From: Abelmoschus esculentus
Lineage: Eukaryota > Streptophyta > Magnoliopsida > Malvales > Malvaceae
Assembly: GCA_035048815.1 (NCBI GenBank)
Contig: JAUCBN010000055.1
Coordinates: forward strand, 1,557,501 to 1,621,500
Direction: 5' to 3'
Length of the DNA stretch: 64,000 bases
Both the position numbers and the translations under genes were made by a program. This document shows, piece by piece, positions 37,500-48,701 of this stretch (the stretch's first letter is position 1; every line of letters begins with the position of its first letter). The notes under the pieces were generated by a model. That model was given only the letters and a program-made list of their open reading frames with translations, did no database searches and was not told the origin of the DNA.

Positions 37500-39764
37500 T
37501 TAATGGCGTTCTTTTGGACTTCCTACACCACCCAAGCTTTCAACATATGTCTTCCTGGTAGGCACTGAATGTAGATGTTGCATCTGTTTTCCATCAATCT
37601 CTCTGGATATCTCTTTGGAGTCTGGGATTTCTTCGTCGATCTCGAGTTGTTCCGAACTCCATGTGAGTAAGTCCGAGAGGGTCATCAAATTCCCATTTCC
37701 CCCTTCTTTTGCTGACCCCGGAATCGTCGAATTCGGCAGGCTTTTGGTTGTTGTTTGATTCAGTTTTCGAACAACAGAATCAGCATATAGGACATCTCCT
37801 ATTCTGGACAAGATGGTAAAGGCCAAGCTTTCAAGTATCCTTGAATAGCTCTCTAGGAGAGCTTGTCCTACATCCTGTCATACCAACAAGATAACCTTAA
37901 AAACAAGTCCAAATGCATAGGTGATATATGTGTGTTCGTGCTGGTGCACACGAACAGAAGAGATATAAGTACCCGGTTGTATTGGATTTTGGTGATGTCG
38001 AGTGCCGACTGAGGAATTCCGGGATACTGGTGTTTGATAATGCGTAAAACCGTCTCGGCTCTCTCTTCAAAGAGTTCTCTCTTTTCGTAGCTAACGGCGG
38101 AGCTCCACGCCGATTTCCCGTCCTTATGTACCATCTTCCTTTTCCATATCACAATGGATGCCTCTATTCTATCCTTGAGGTCTAAAATCTTGTGCTCTGA
38201 TGTTAAGTCCATGGCTGAGAGAAATTGATTAGGGTCAAATAATTCTACTGTGATACTCCTATAGATTGAATCACCAAGACTAGCTCTCCCATTCTAAACA
38301 AAAATCATCAACAAAACAACACATTAATCAATGGATCATGTATGACAGCACATTTCATAGAAATCATGTAACTTATGGCATGTTCATCAATGTTTTTACC
38401 TTTGGGAGGGACTCGATGTAGTTTTCCGGGATCTCCATCTCCGACAGAACTTGAGCATTGATCGACATCGCCAATTTAAGCACTTGTGTCACGGATTCCT
38501 TTTGGCTCTGCAGGTTCTTTCTCGCCGCATCCGACAAACCGTTTTCGGGTACTTTAACCGTAGGCAACCACCATTTGTCATCTAATCTTCTGGCATTCCC
38601 TTTCTCTTCATTTGAGGCATCTTTTGACAGATAATAGAACTCTGTTTGGTCTTTGAAAGAATCTAAACTATCCTGACCAATGTAACTTAAGATTAATCAT
38701 TACATGAGGTACTAGGTTGTTGCTTAACTTATATCATCACTGAGATAATCTAAAGCTCAATATAGAAATAGTCCTTACAAGAAGCATTGTATCGAGTTTT
38801 CGGAGGGCCGGAATGTTCATCAGAAGATCTGCTCGTTGCTGCGTGGTCATTATCTGAAAATCGAAGAAGATATAGATTCAGATATAGATATAGATATACC
38901 GAATAATTTGCTCAGATGCAGATAGACAAAGGGTAACATACCTCCATGTTGGATCCATCCTTGTTTTTCTGTTGAGAGGGAACAAGTTCGACAATGCAAT
39001 CACTTACAGAAAAGAGCCAATCTATCTCTTTTCTCCACCTCGATTTCCTTTCGGCTGTCATCGGCTCTAGACGCGATTGTTCGCCGAACACGGAAGCTAA
39101 AATCCGGTGAGGTGATCACAGAAGAGATTGATCATAAAACATTGATGAGAAATTCTCTACAGATTAGGCCAAAATCCATTGTCAAATTAGCAGCAAAATG
39201 GACCATACCAGCAAGGTTTGTAATGGCATTTGATAGTGCCAAAGCTGATGAAACACCCTTTCCTCCACCTGACATGTCCTCTCCTAGGAGTAATTTAGCA
39301 AACTTTTCCTTCATCTGCTCCATATCTGAACACAAAACAAATACATTGCAGGCAATTAAATCTATAAGTTCTAACAGGAATTTAAATAACTGTCATATTA
39401 GCCACAATAACATTAATTATATCCGTAATGACGATAAACACAGCTCGAACGGAAACACACCGTTCAATATCTGCTTTTCCCTGGCTTCGCAGGCGGCAAT
39501 GAAATTCTCCATGGCCTGCCTCGCCTCAGCATCGTCTTGATCCGATGAGAGCGGATCCAATCCTTGGTTTTCACGATCACCCTCAGCCTCCTCTAACCCT
39601 CCACCACCTTTATCGACGCTCAAACTCTGCGTACGCTTCACCGCCTTCTTCCCCTTACCTCGTAAGTTTTTAAAAAAACTTCCAATCTTCGAACTGTCTT
39701 GGTCCTTTTCAACAGCTCCAACCATCTTTAAGGTTGTCGATATGGTCGACTGTATTTGCTGCAT
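37500..39764 (-). CDS. Rop guanine nucleotide exchange factor (PRONE domain)
   Basis: Activates plant Rho (ROP) GTPases at the plasma membrane by GDP/GTP exchange. Seven exons: 39764-39461, 39325-39209, 39096-38942, 38853-38779, 38672-38400, 38293-37973, 37874-37500; 1620 nt, 539 residues. The N-terminal about 95 residues are variable and basic/acidic. The PRONE domain runs from about residue 100 to 450: MEQMKEKFAKLLLGEDMSGG, ALALSNAITNLAASVFGEQS, KSRWRKEIDWLFSVSDCIVE, WWLPTVKVPENGLSD, ASIVIWKRKMVHKDGKSAWS and GQALLESYSRILESLAFTIL. A C-terminal tail of about 90 residues contains TLSDLLTWSSEQLEID, of the type that regulates pollen and vegetative RopGEFs. It belongs to the RopGEF8-14 group; synteny suggests relatives of ROPGEF11, 12 or 13, which I cannot separate. 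All introns are GT-AG. Confidence 0.95.
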
Positions 39765-41080
39765 GGTGTTGTGTAGGGAAGAACGGGAAGAAACTCAAGG
39801 AAAATGAGAACAAGTTTTGGTTTTGAGAATCTATCCTCTTCCAAAACAATGGTGTATTGGATTGAGAAAATGTGGGGTTTTAGTGAGATTGATAGGAATG
39901 TAAAGTTGTGTTGGATTTTCCATATTTGAGACATGTAAGAACGTGGGGTGCATGTTTTTGAGACAGGGACTTGGGAAAGAGATACCTAAGAGTTCAAATT
40001 TAGATTATTCTATGTATGTCCAAAGGGGATATTCTCATTTAAGTGCAAGGCTTAACAAACTAATGGTTCAAGTTTAATTTCATATTCAAACCTTTGCTAA
40101 AAAAACATATACCTACTTGCATTATAGATTACTTAGAATATCACCACTAATTAATTGTGGTTAGAGAAATCGGATTAAATTTAAGAAAATATTTTGATAC
40201 ATAAATTGTATAAACTAAAGTTTATAGGTATAAATCGCCTGTCTTTATATTGTGTCATATTGGTGTCCCACTTTAAAATAATGAATTTAGGGTTTAATGT
40301 ATATATATATATGGTTATGGTTAAAGTTTAGGGAATTAGGAGTACAATATATGTTTAGGTTTTATAATTTATAGTAAAAAATTAAGATTGAGGTTTAGAA
40401 TTTAGTTTTTAAATATTTTTAATAAAATCATAAAAAACATGATTAACGAACACAAGATTTTACTAAAAGTTTATACACTATGTTATAATTATATCCTTTA
40501 AAGTACTAATGGGGCCACACACCCCAAATTTTGAAAAAAAAATAATTTTTTTTTAATTTTAATTTATCCCTCAAAATTTTTTAAATTCATATCAAACTTT
40601 AATTTTCTAAATATTTTTAATTAAACTTTATCTCAAAAATTTTAATTTTTTTAAATCTCTCCGATATTATTAAAAAAATAGTTAAACCCTTACAATTTTT
40701 AAAAATTTTCGTTTAAGCCTTCATTTAAAAAAATAAGTTGTCCCTTCAAACTTTTACTACAAATTCCCTACTTTATATATCTGACAAAATTAAAATATTC
40801 GACTTGAACCTGAGAATTAATCTACTCCTTATTAAAAAATTTATTTTAAAACGCATGCATTATTTGAAAAATTTTAAGTTAAATTTTGCTCTCTTGGTTC
40901 ATATTATATCAATATATAGATATATCATCGATCCTTTAAATCAACGGTATAGGATTATTACAAGTTCACGACCTTAGGAACAGAACACAATCTTCCTTGT
41001 AGTTCTATATGTACGTTAATGGACAGATGGAGTGAACACAAAAGCAAAAAAAACATGAAAATTCCATGTCTGGCCATGGA
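39765..41080. other. AT-rich intergenic region
   Basis: RopGEF promoter side followed by about 1 kb of AT-rich sequence with no recognisable gene. The last 100 bases before 41081 are the 3' flank of the dynein light chain gene. Confidence 0.5.
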
Positions 41081-41324
41081 TCAATGGGACTGGGAGGTTG
41101 AAGATGAAGCCATTTTGAAGAGAAGAAAATTGAGACTCCCCATTGTAAAGTATATGAAAGTCCCTGTAGAATGGGAGAAATAGCACCCAAACTTCGAACC
41201 AACCACACATTGCCAGCCTTCACCATAGTTGCTGTCAAACGCCTGTTTCAGAAAAAACATAATTTTCAGTCAAAAATCACTGCAAAATCATGCAAAAAAG
41301 GGTACATTTTCATGCCATGGTAAG

Positions 41325-41364
<40 letters not shown>

Positions 41365-41500
41365 TTTTGATGAATCCGGCAATTGATTTGCAGTCAGAAA
41401 CATCGTAATGATCCAAAGCTTGAGAAGCAGAAGACATGGCATGCAGCTGCATCTTCAATGGCATGTCTGTGTCTTCCACCAAAGCTTTTCCTTCCAACAT
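41081..41500 (-). CDS. Dynein light chain, LC8 type
   Basis: A small dimeric hub protein that binds short linear motifs in many partners; plants keep LC8 proteins although they lack dynein heavy chains. Two exons: 41500-41363 and 41242-41081, 300 nt, 99 residues. The start MLEGKALVEDTDMPLKMQ matches plant LC8 family members. Later segments are DCKSIAGFIKKAFDSNYGEG, WQCVVGSKFGCYFSHSTG and FIYFTMGSLNFLLFK, the LC8 core with the central beta strand. A longer frame upstream of ATG 41500 begins after a possible acceptor and is not needed. The intron donor is immediately followed by a long CT microsatellite (41329-41360). Confidence 0.93.
41329..41360. repeat. (GA)n / (CT)n microsatellite at a splice donor
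   Basis: About 16 GA units on the plus strand, read as CT in the transcript, beginning one or two bases inside the dynein light chain intron. The donor itself is AAG|GTCTCT. Confidence 0.9.
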
Positions 41501-41901
41501 GTTTTGTCTCACAAAGAATCCTAGACTGGGATTTTGTGCCTGAAAAATCAGATTCTCAAGGAACAATAAATAGAAAGGGGAAGGAGATGATGGGTTCTTT
41601 GTTTTGGGGTTTAGGGTTTATTTGGGTGGTATATATTACGTGCGAACAAGGGAATATTGGGGTGGTAGGCTAGGCTGGAATTTCATTTTTTTTTTTTAGT
41701 TTTGCTTGCTTATGGTTTTTATTTAGTTAGATTTATTGTTTTTCATTTAGTTATGTACTTGAATTTATATTTTATTAATTTAAATTTTATTTTATTTTCC
41801 AATTTAATATTCATGATAAATTATTTTGAACGATTTTAACTTATAAAACAAGATTAAATAAAGTTAAAATTTAAATTTAAATATATAATTGAAAAAATTA
41901 A

Positions 41902-42235
41902 GGGTAAACTACATAAATGGTCCCTTGATTATATCTCAAGTACTTTTTATATTCTCTGACTATCGAATGTTATAAATTAGTCCATTGACTAACTTTTTTA
42001 TACAAAATGGTCTTGTGCCGTTAAAAATTTGATGGGAAACTAACGTGGACATTAACATACTGATTTGGATAATCATGTGACATCACGTACACATCAGTTT
42101 TTTATCAAATTTTAACGCCACATGACCATTTTGTATCAAAAAAGTTAATCAATTAACCAATTTATAACATTTGATACTTAAGAGATATAAAAGATAATTA
42201 AGATATAATAAAAGAACCATTTATATAGTTTACCC
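41902..42235. repeat. MITE, GGGTAAACTAC family, copy 1
   Basis: The left end GGGTAAACTACATAAATGGT and the right end ACCATTTATATAGTTTACCC are inverted repeats. The internal pair CATGTGAC/GCCACATGAC and TTATAAATTAGTC/GACC-like blocks extend the foldback. No coding capacity. Confidence 0.85.
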
Positions 42236-42313
42236 AAAAATTAAATACTAAATTATTTTAAAACGAAGTCCAGTACGAAAAATATATATTTACTCTCTGA
42301 ATTTACGCACTAA

Positions 42314-42344
<31 letters not shown>
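42314..42344. repeat. (ATT)n microsatellite
   Basis: A run of about ten ATT units. Confidence 0.9.
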
Positions 42345-42346
<2 letters not shown>

Positions 42347-42485
42347 CTCAAAATATATAAAATACGTGTAAAGTATTAAAATAGTAACTAAATTTTGTTT
42401 AAAATTTTAAAATGATAATTAAATTGATTATTTCGTTACTCGATCTTAAAGACTATAAAGCGAAAAAATTGAATTCTAAAAAGAG

Positions 42486-42795
42486 ATGCTGTCCATGAAG
42501 TCGGAATCGATATCACGAGCCTAGCTCCGTCGTCGCCGTCAAAGTCGCCGAAACATTCGGTATACTATGTTCAGAGTCCATCTCGACGGAGACAAGTCAT
42601 CAACGATGCAACCGAATCCCATGGAGTCGCCTTCGCACTCTTCCTCCGTCGGGGGCCATTCGAGGAACTCGTCGGCGAGCCGGTTCTCGGGGATATTCCG
42701 GTCGCCTTCCGGGAGGAAATGTAGTCGGAAGAGAACAATAAAGGTGGACGGAGTGTGGGGTGATAATGGAAGAAGGGTCTTTTGAGTTGTTCCTG
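42486..42795 (+). pseudogene. 5' fragment of a YYVQSPSR-type (LEA/hydroxyproline-rich) gene
   Basis: Read across frames the plus strand encodes MLSMKSES, then ITSLAPSSPSKSPKHSVYYV and QSPSR, then DGDKSSTMQPNPMESPSHSS followed by SVGGHSRNSSASRFSGIFRS. This is the N-terminal half of a plant membrane-protein family marked by VYYVQSPSRD and RFSG. The three segments are in different frames: one shift near 42510, another near 42585. The membrane helix and C-terminal domain that should follow are missing. Both changes indicate a dead fragment. Confidence 0.7.
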
Positions 42796-43088
42796 GAAAT
42801 AAAACAAATGTACAGACGACCTAAGATGTTCTTTGTGCTTGATTTTGCTTGGGAATGTCAATGTAGGGGAGATTTCAAACAAAACGGAGCAAGAATAAAG
42901 ACATTGTTTGCATAAACTTCCATGGCTTTAGCTAAAACAAACACCAGCAAGATCTAAACTGTTCAAGAAAAATTGTACAAACAGGAGCTAGAACAAACAG
43001 GAGCTAGATTAAGAATAAGGAAGGATCTTACCCCAAAAACTTAACCCATAAGTGTTTTTCCTATCTCCTCTAGTCATCGTCTTGATTT

Positions 43089-43475
43089 TCATTCTTCTTT
43101 TTTCTTGTTCTCTTCGATCTTCAAACCCTTCAGTTCATCATCTAGACAACCCTTTCCGACCACCGGTTCTACGCCACTCACGACGACACTTTTGTTGGTT
43201 TCCATCGAATCCGAAGAAGTGGGAGAAGACGAAGACCCTGCGACCACCAGTGCGTTAGGGAATGGATCGCTGTCTACGAATCCGGTTTCAACTTCATCAT
43301 CGGAATCGTAGAGGGTATCGGGACGTGATTTAACGGCGGAGGCGGCTTTGAGGAAGGCTTCGTATATGGAATCCGGCGGAAGAGCGCAATCCTCGAGACC
43401 CGCGTCTTCGAGGCGTGGAGGGAGGAGGATCTCGTCGAGTAACTCCGTCGATTCTCGCCCTCTCGTGGCTTCCAT
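43089..43475 (-). CDS. Uncharacterised acidic 128-residue protein
   Basis: A single uninterrupted frame with GC-rich, coding-like composition. The sequence starts MEATRGRESTELLDEILLPP and includes LPPDSIYEAFLKAASAVKSR, the acidic stretch TLYDSDDEVETGFVDSDPFP and a Ser-rich segment, ending in charged EENKKKEE. No signal peptide, membrane segment or known domain is seen. The family is not recognised. ATG 43475 is the first Met. Overlapping frames in the other two phases are shadows of its biased composition. Confidence 0.65.
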   Translation of the reverse strand: MEATRGRESTELLDEILLPPRLEDAGLEDCALPPDSIYEAFLKAASAVKSRPDTLYDSDDEVETGFVDSDPFPNALVVAGSSSSPTSSDSMETNKSVVVSGVEPVVGKGCLDDELKGLKIEENKKKEE

Positions 43476-44467
43476 GAATTTTTTTCAAATTGTTTTTGAG
43501 AAGAATGGCCCCTGAAACCCTTGATTTGGGATCCCAAAATAGAGATCTCGATTTGCCTGAAGAAAACAAAATATAAATAAATTATTTTTCACCACTGAAA
43601 TTTTGAAAATTACAATTCACCCACCAACATTTTTTATTTGTAACAAAACAGTCACCTCATAAAAGAAAACAAAATGACTAATCTTTGAGTTAAAGTTGAA
43701 TACTTGGTATATAATTGACAAAAACAATATGAAGTTTAAGGTTATTATAATTAATTACATTTATTTTAAATATATTAATTGTGACATTAATTATAATAAT
43801 ATCAATTATAAACTAAATTATAAAATGTGATGAGAATATTTATAAAAATAATACTTCTAGATTAATAATTAATAATTATTTATAAGAAATATTTATAACA
43901 TTAATTAAAATAATAACAATAACATATTAATTTTAAATTAAATTATAAAATATTATAAAAATGTTTATAAAGCTGATAATTTAGATTAATAATTTTTAAC
44001 ATGAATTAAAATACTAATAATATTTATTAATTATAGTCTAAATTATAGATTATTATTATAAGAACATTAATGAAACTATTAAATTATGTTATAATTAATA
44101 ATAATTTATAAAAATATTTATAATTTCTACACTAATTATAACTTAAATTTAAAAAAAATATATAAGAATATTATAAAAAGTAATAATTTTATAATTAATT
44201 AATAATAATTTCATTTATTTTATTAATAATAATTACTTCTTAATAGGACTGGTGACTATACAACAATCATTCTTTTTTGTAGTAAATTGAAAGAATTTAA
44301 CAAGAGGAGGACATCAACTTTTCTTTTCTAACCAACTTATGATACACAAAATCCAATCTTTAGAGGACTAATTGTCAGAACCTGCAACTTTAACTGATAG
44401 AAAACAGAAATTTACTGCACCTGTTCTTGCATTTTGATAAAAAAGAAGACCCGGTCGGATGACTCGT
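43476..44467. other. AT-rich intergenic region
   Basis: From 43580 to 44240 the sequence is almost entirely A and T with many TAATTATAA-like strings and no gene. The right end is the RABG3 3' flank. Confidence 0.6.
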
Positions 44468-46234
44468 TTAACATTCGCAGCCTGTAGATCGTGGTGGTCG
44501 TCCACCACTAGCAACATCGATGGTTTCGGGAAGGTAGCTTTCATCATGAAAAAAATACAAGCATTGAAACACAAACAATTAGCAAAGTCACTGGTAATCC
44601 GATCTTGACAAATCATCAAATAGAATCACATGCATGCGGAAATTATATTTAATATTTAACGCATCCGAGAACAATTCGTTATATAGACAGACAAACATAA
44701 GAGATAAGAGCAAAAGGAATTCATTTGAAACCATTCAGCCGACGGGCAAATAATGGTGTGTGGATAGGCCATCATTCAAGATGAACCCACAAAATACGTT
44801 CCGAACGAATGTCCTAACCTGAAGAGCATTGAATTGCAATTGAAGAAGTAAGCTTGTCCATCATAGAAAGGTCAGATACATCTCCTAGTGTCAAATTACT
44901 CTCTGTTGAGTGTTGCTTTAATATTTTATTATATTTCTTTGAGAAAGCATGGACTTGTGCATATACTTACATTTCTTCTTCAGGTTCATTCTTGAGAGCA
45001 TTTTTGGCTATGCACTCGAATGCAGCATCGACATTGAATCCTTCTTTTGCGGAGGTCTCAAAGTACGGAATATTTCCCTTTGAAGCACACCATGCCTTTG
45101 CTTTCTTTTCAGAAACCTAAACCATAGAGAAATAACATCATTCAACACTAAGAAAACACATTCACTCTCTCGTGTGATACTAAGAAATCTGTAGGCAAAA
45201 ACTGAGGGGAGAACGGCATGTCAAAAGGGTGGAATACATCTTACCACTCGACCGTTGCCACCATCAACATCAACCTTGTTACCCAGCACAACAAACGGAA
45301 AGTTTTCAGGGTCAGACGGACTCGCCTGAACACTCAACCCCAAAAAATAGCATTAGTATTTCTTCCAGTTAAGATACTCTACACACCAGTGGATAGTATG
45401 TTACCTGAATCAGAAACTCTCCTCGCCAGTTGTTAAGATTATCAAAGGACTTCATGACATTAACATCATACACAAGTACACAACAATCCGCACCCCGATA
45501 GAAAGCTACACCTAAACTTTGAAACCTTTCCTGCCCGGCAGTATCCCATATCTATGCACACAAGCAGAGAAACGAGCATTGGCACTAGGAAATGTAGATA
45601 AAATTTATCATCTCTATTCTCAACCAAACTTGAAATCTTCACAAAGAACATAAAAAGGTGGGTATAGGACTCAAGGATGGCAAAATTCACATTGCATTAT
45701 CATAATTAGGCACAACAGAAACCAAATTCTAGGGCAAACATTAAAACATATAAAAATCAAGAAAATACCAAATTTTTTACCTGCAATGTAAACAGTCTAT
45801 CTTCAAATTGAACCTCTTTTGTCAGAAAATCGGCTCCAATCGTCGCTTTGTACTGATTACTGAACTTTCGATTAACGTACCTAATTCCAATAAAATTCAC
45901 AATAACTAATACATCGGAACCGGCAATTAAACATTCAAAATTCAAGAGTTAAATCAAGGGAAAAAGGGAATTTAAGGATTTCAGTTTCAAAGCCTACTGA
46001 TTCATGAGAGATGTCTTCCCAACCCTGGAAACAAACATCAAAAGAAAATGCATATTAGACCAAAAAGAACAGCAAAAAATGTGTAATTAAACTGGAAAAT
46101 GCACAAGAATTAACAAAAATCTTCAAATTCTAATATGTAAAATAGAGAACATTGAGATAAGAGAATGATCATAAAGCTTACCCACTATCACCGAGGATTA
46201 TAACCTTTAAAAGCATACGCCGACGAGAAGCCAT
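44468..46234 (-). CDS. RABG3: Rab7-type small GTPase, RABG3 class
   Basis: Regulates late endosome and prevacuole to vacuole traffic. Seven exons: 46234-46182, 46024-45998 (27-nt microexon), 45880-45781, 45551-45405, 45325-45245, 45116-44971, 44537-44468; 624 nt, 207 residues, the usual Rab7 length. G boxes are all present: GDSGVGKTSL (about 15-24), the switch I segment YKATIGADFLTKEV, WDTAGQERF (62-70, catalytic Gln intact), NKVD (125-128) and ETSAKEG (about 156). The C-terminus YLPETIDVASGG ends in GCEC, a CxC motif for double geranylgeranylation. The last exon lies after a 433-nt intron and is recognised only by that tail. Synteny favours RABG3c/d. Confidence 0.95.
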
Positions 46235-47324
46235 TGGATCGAATTCGAGATTTTATTATTATTATTTTTAGTAATTGCTGGAAAATTATGAGATTTTGTA
46301 TATATTTTTCAAGTCTTTGCTTAGAGAATAGAGAAATTATGGAAGAGAAAAACTGTGGAAGTTAATTTAAGGGTAAACTACAATAAAGGTCATTAAATTA
46401 TAAGTAAATTTATATTTGATTACTTAATTATTAAATATTATATCTGAATCATTTAATTATGGGCAGAATTACATAGAGCACATTTATTTCACTAAAATAT
46501 TATGTAAATCTTTTTTTTTTTAGAATACATACAACACATTCATTTAAAAAATTATGGGCAAAATTATACATGGGTCACCCAATTAATAAATATTATATTT
46601 GAATCACTTAATTATAGGTAAGGTTATATTTATTTCACACTTCATATTAAAAAAAATTATCAATTCGTGTATTAGATTAATTAATTATTTTAAATAAAGT
46701 ATTCTATTATTAATGAGGGTATACAAATGATTTGAAAAAAAAAATAATCAAATTGATATATTTTTTAAATATGAAATGTGATCTAAATATGAAATATGAT
46801 CTAATCGCAAATTTACACAGTCTCAAATATAACCTTTAATAATTAAATAATTTAATGATTTCAAACAGAATTTAAATATAATCTTACCCTAAATAAATGA
46901 TCCAAATGTAATAATTCATAATTAAGTAACCTTTATTATAATTTACCCTTAAGTTAATTTTTTTCCTCAAAAAAACGAAATTGATAGTTTAAACTCTTGA
47001 ATTGAATTTTAAAGATATTAAATGAATATTTAAAGACTTAATCTTTTTAATAATTAGTTAATAATTTTTATGTTCAAGAGTATAATATATATATATATAG
47101 ATATAAAAAATAGTTAAATTAAAATCCATCTGTATTATAGCATTATTTCTAAATCCAATAATCCAAAACAAGGTTACAAGCATCATAACTTAAACAAAAA
47201 GTCATTAACTTAATCCAGAAAAAAATCAAGTAATTAAGAGTCAAACAACAGCTATAGAAACTAAAGACAATAAAACATCCAATGTAATAAACGACACTTT
47301 TCAAGTAAACAACCTCATAGCAAC
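46235..47324. other. Intergenic, mostly a MITE
   Basis: RABG3 promoter side, then the GGGTAAACTAC-family element, then AT-rich sequence leading to the RPL37 3' untranslated region. No gene recognised. Confidence 0.6.
46371..46948. repeat. MITE, GGGTAAACTAC family, copy 2
   Basis: Ends GGGTAAACTACAATAAAGGT and ACCTTTATTATAATTTACCC are inverted repeats. The internal text repeats the ATTTAATTATTAAATATTAT theme in both orientations. No coding capacity. Confidence 0.85.
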
Positions 47325-48082
47325 TTAAGCAGAAGCTGATGCAACCTTCTTCCTCGGTGCAGCTTCGGTACCTAGAACCATGGTCCAACATGCAATTCAA
47401 AATATTAACATTTGGAGACGGGAGGGGGACCTTTTGAGTAGAACGGAATATGTTCGTATAATGAAATTAGCGTTTACATACCTTCTCTGAAACCAGTCTT
47501 GAACCTGCGAGGAACATGGCGAAGATACCTCATCCTACCAGTTCCTGTGGTCTTCCTACGGATGGCCTTAACACTCCAGTTATCTGATTGACACAATAAA
47601 CAAGCTCACCTTAGATTTAACAAGTAACATACCTAATTACAATCCACATTCACAGACATGGTTAACAACTAAAGCATCACGACACGGCTGACGGCACCCG
47701 TATTACTACAATCTACTAATATAAGCACAAGACTTGCAACATTAGAACTAACAAGTACTATAATCATCATAGAAAGACATGTCCATCCTCCTGCAAGTAT
47801 ACAAATTCATACTTTCATAAAGAAACAAAAACACACATAACCGATCACACCCTCTTTTCACTATACTCGGGGATCCCTAGCACCCTAAATCACCATCTTC
47901 CCAGAAATTTTGAATTGGTACACTCGTTATGAATTCGGGAACACCAACGATCAACTTATATGGTGTAAACCTCATCTAGTTTTACACTAATTTTGGACCA
48001 TTGGATGATGATAATCTCATTTATCCATTTCACTCATCCAATGCCATAAATTACTGTAAACTAAATGAGTTTTAGTAATTGG

Positions 48083-48127
<45 letters not shown>

Positions 48128-48701
48128 ATACTGCCTCTATCAAGAAGTCTTACCTACCAATAAACTACATTCAATTCCTACTAAATGAATCTAAGGATAC
48201 TGCCTCTATCAAATTACATTTAATTCCTACAAATTCTAATTAGAACCAATACATTCAAGCAGAAAAATAAACTAGAAAATTACAATCCAAGATACATAGT
48301 CTTATCAAAAGATATTAACTTGATTACACTGAGTATACATATATATATACATATATATACATAAGCAAACCCAGAAAAATAAATCTGCTAAATGCAAAGA
48401 AACCCAGAATTGAAAGCCGACCTAATAAACAGTAATCAACACAAACCTTAAGTTTTAGAAAGAAAGGAAGGGGGGATTACATTTCCTCTTACGGGCAGCA
48501 GGGAAAGCACAGGCAGAGCAACGGCTCTTTTGGAGATGGAAGCTACGGCGGCCGCATCTCACGCAAAGAGTGTGGGTCTTGTTCCTTCGTTTGCCAAAAC
48601 TCCCTGTTCCCTTTCCCTGCAGATTACAGTATTCATTTCGATTGTAAACATCCAAGGAGATCAAAGGAAAGGGAAAGAAAAGAGTGTTGCTGTTTTACCA
48701 T
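47325..48701 (-). CDS. RPL37: 60S ribosomal protein L37
   Basis: A zinc-binding protein of the cytosolic large subunit. Four exons: 48701-48699 (the ATG alone), 48616-48481, 47583-47482, 47371-47325; 288 nt, 95 residues, the family's normal length. The protein reads M|GKGTGSFGKRRNKTHTLC, with the zinc-finger cysteines in CVRCGRRSFHLQKSRCSAC, then NWSVKAIRRKTTGTGRMRYL and GTEAAPRKKVASASA. The start codon is followed directly by GT of intron 1, so exon 1 contributes only the initiator Met. Intron 2 is about 900 nt and contains the long TA repeat and a 69-base local duplication. Confidence 0.95.
48086..48124. repeat. (TA)n microsatellite
   Basis: About 19 TA units in the second intron of RPL37. 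Confidence 0.9.
48124..48230. repeat. Local direct duplication next to the TA run
   Basis: AAGGATACTGCCTCTATCAA occurs at about 48124 and again about 69 bases later, each followed by a variant of TACATTCAATTCCTAC. Consistent with a slippage duplication beside the microsatellite, inside RPL37 intron 2. Confidence 0.8.

Noticed and set aside
44820..44900. Possible alternative RABG3 last exon ending in TGA
   Set aside because: It would remove the prenylation tail; the exon at 44537-44468 joins in frame and restores YLPETIDV...GCEC.
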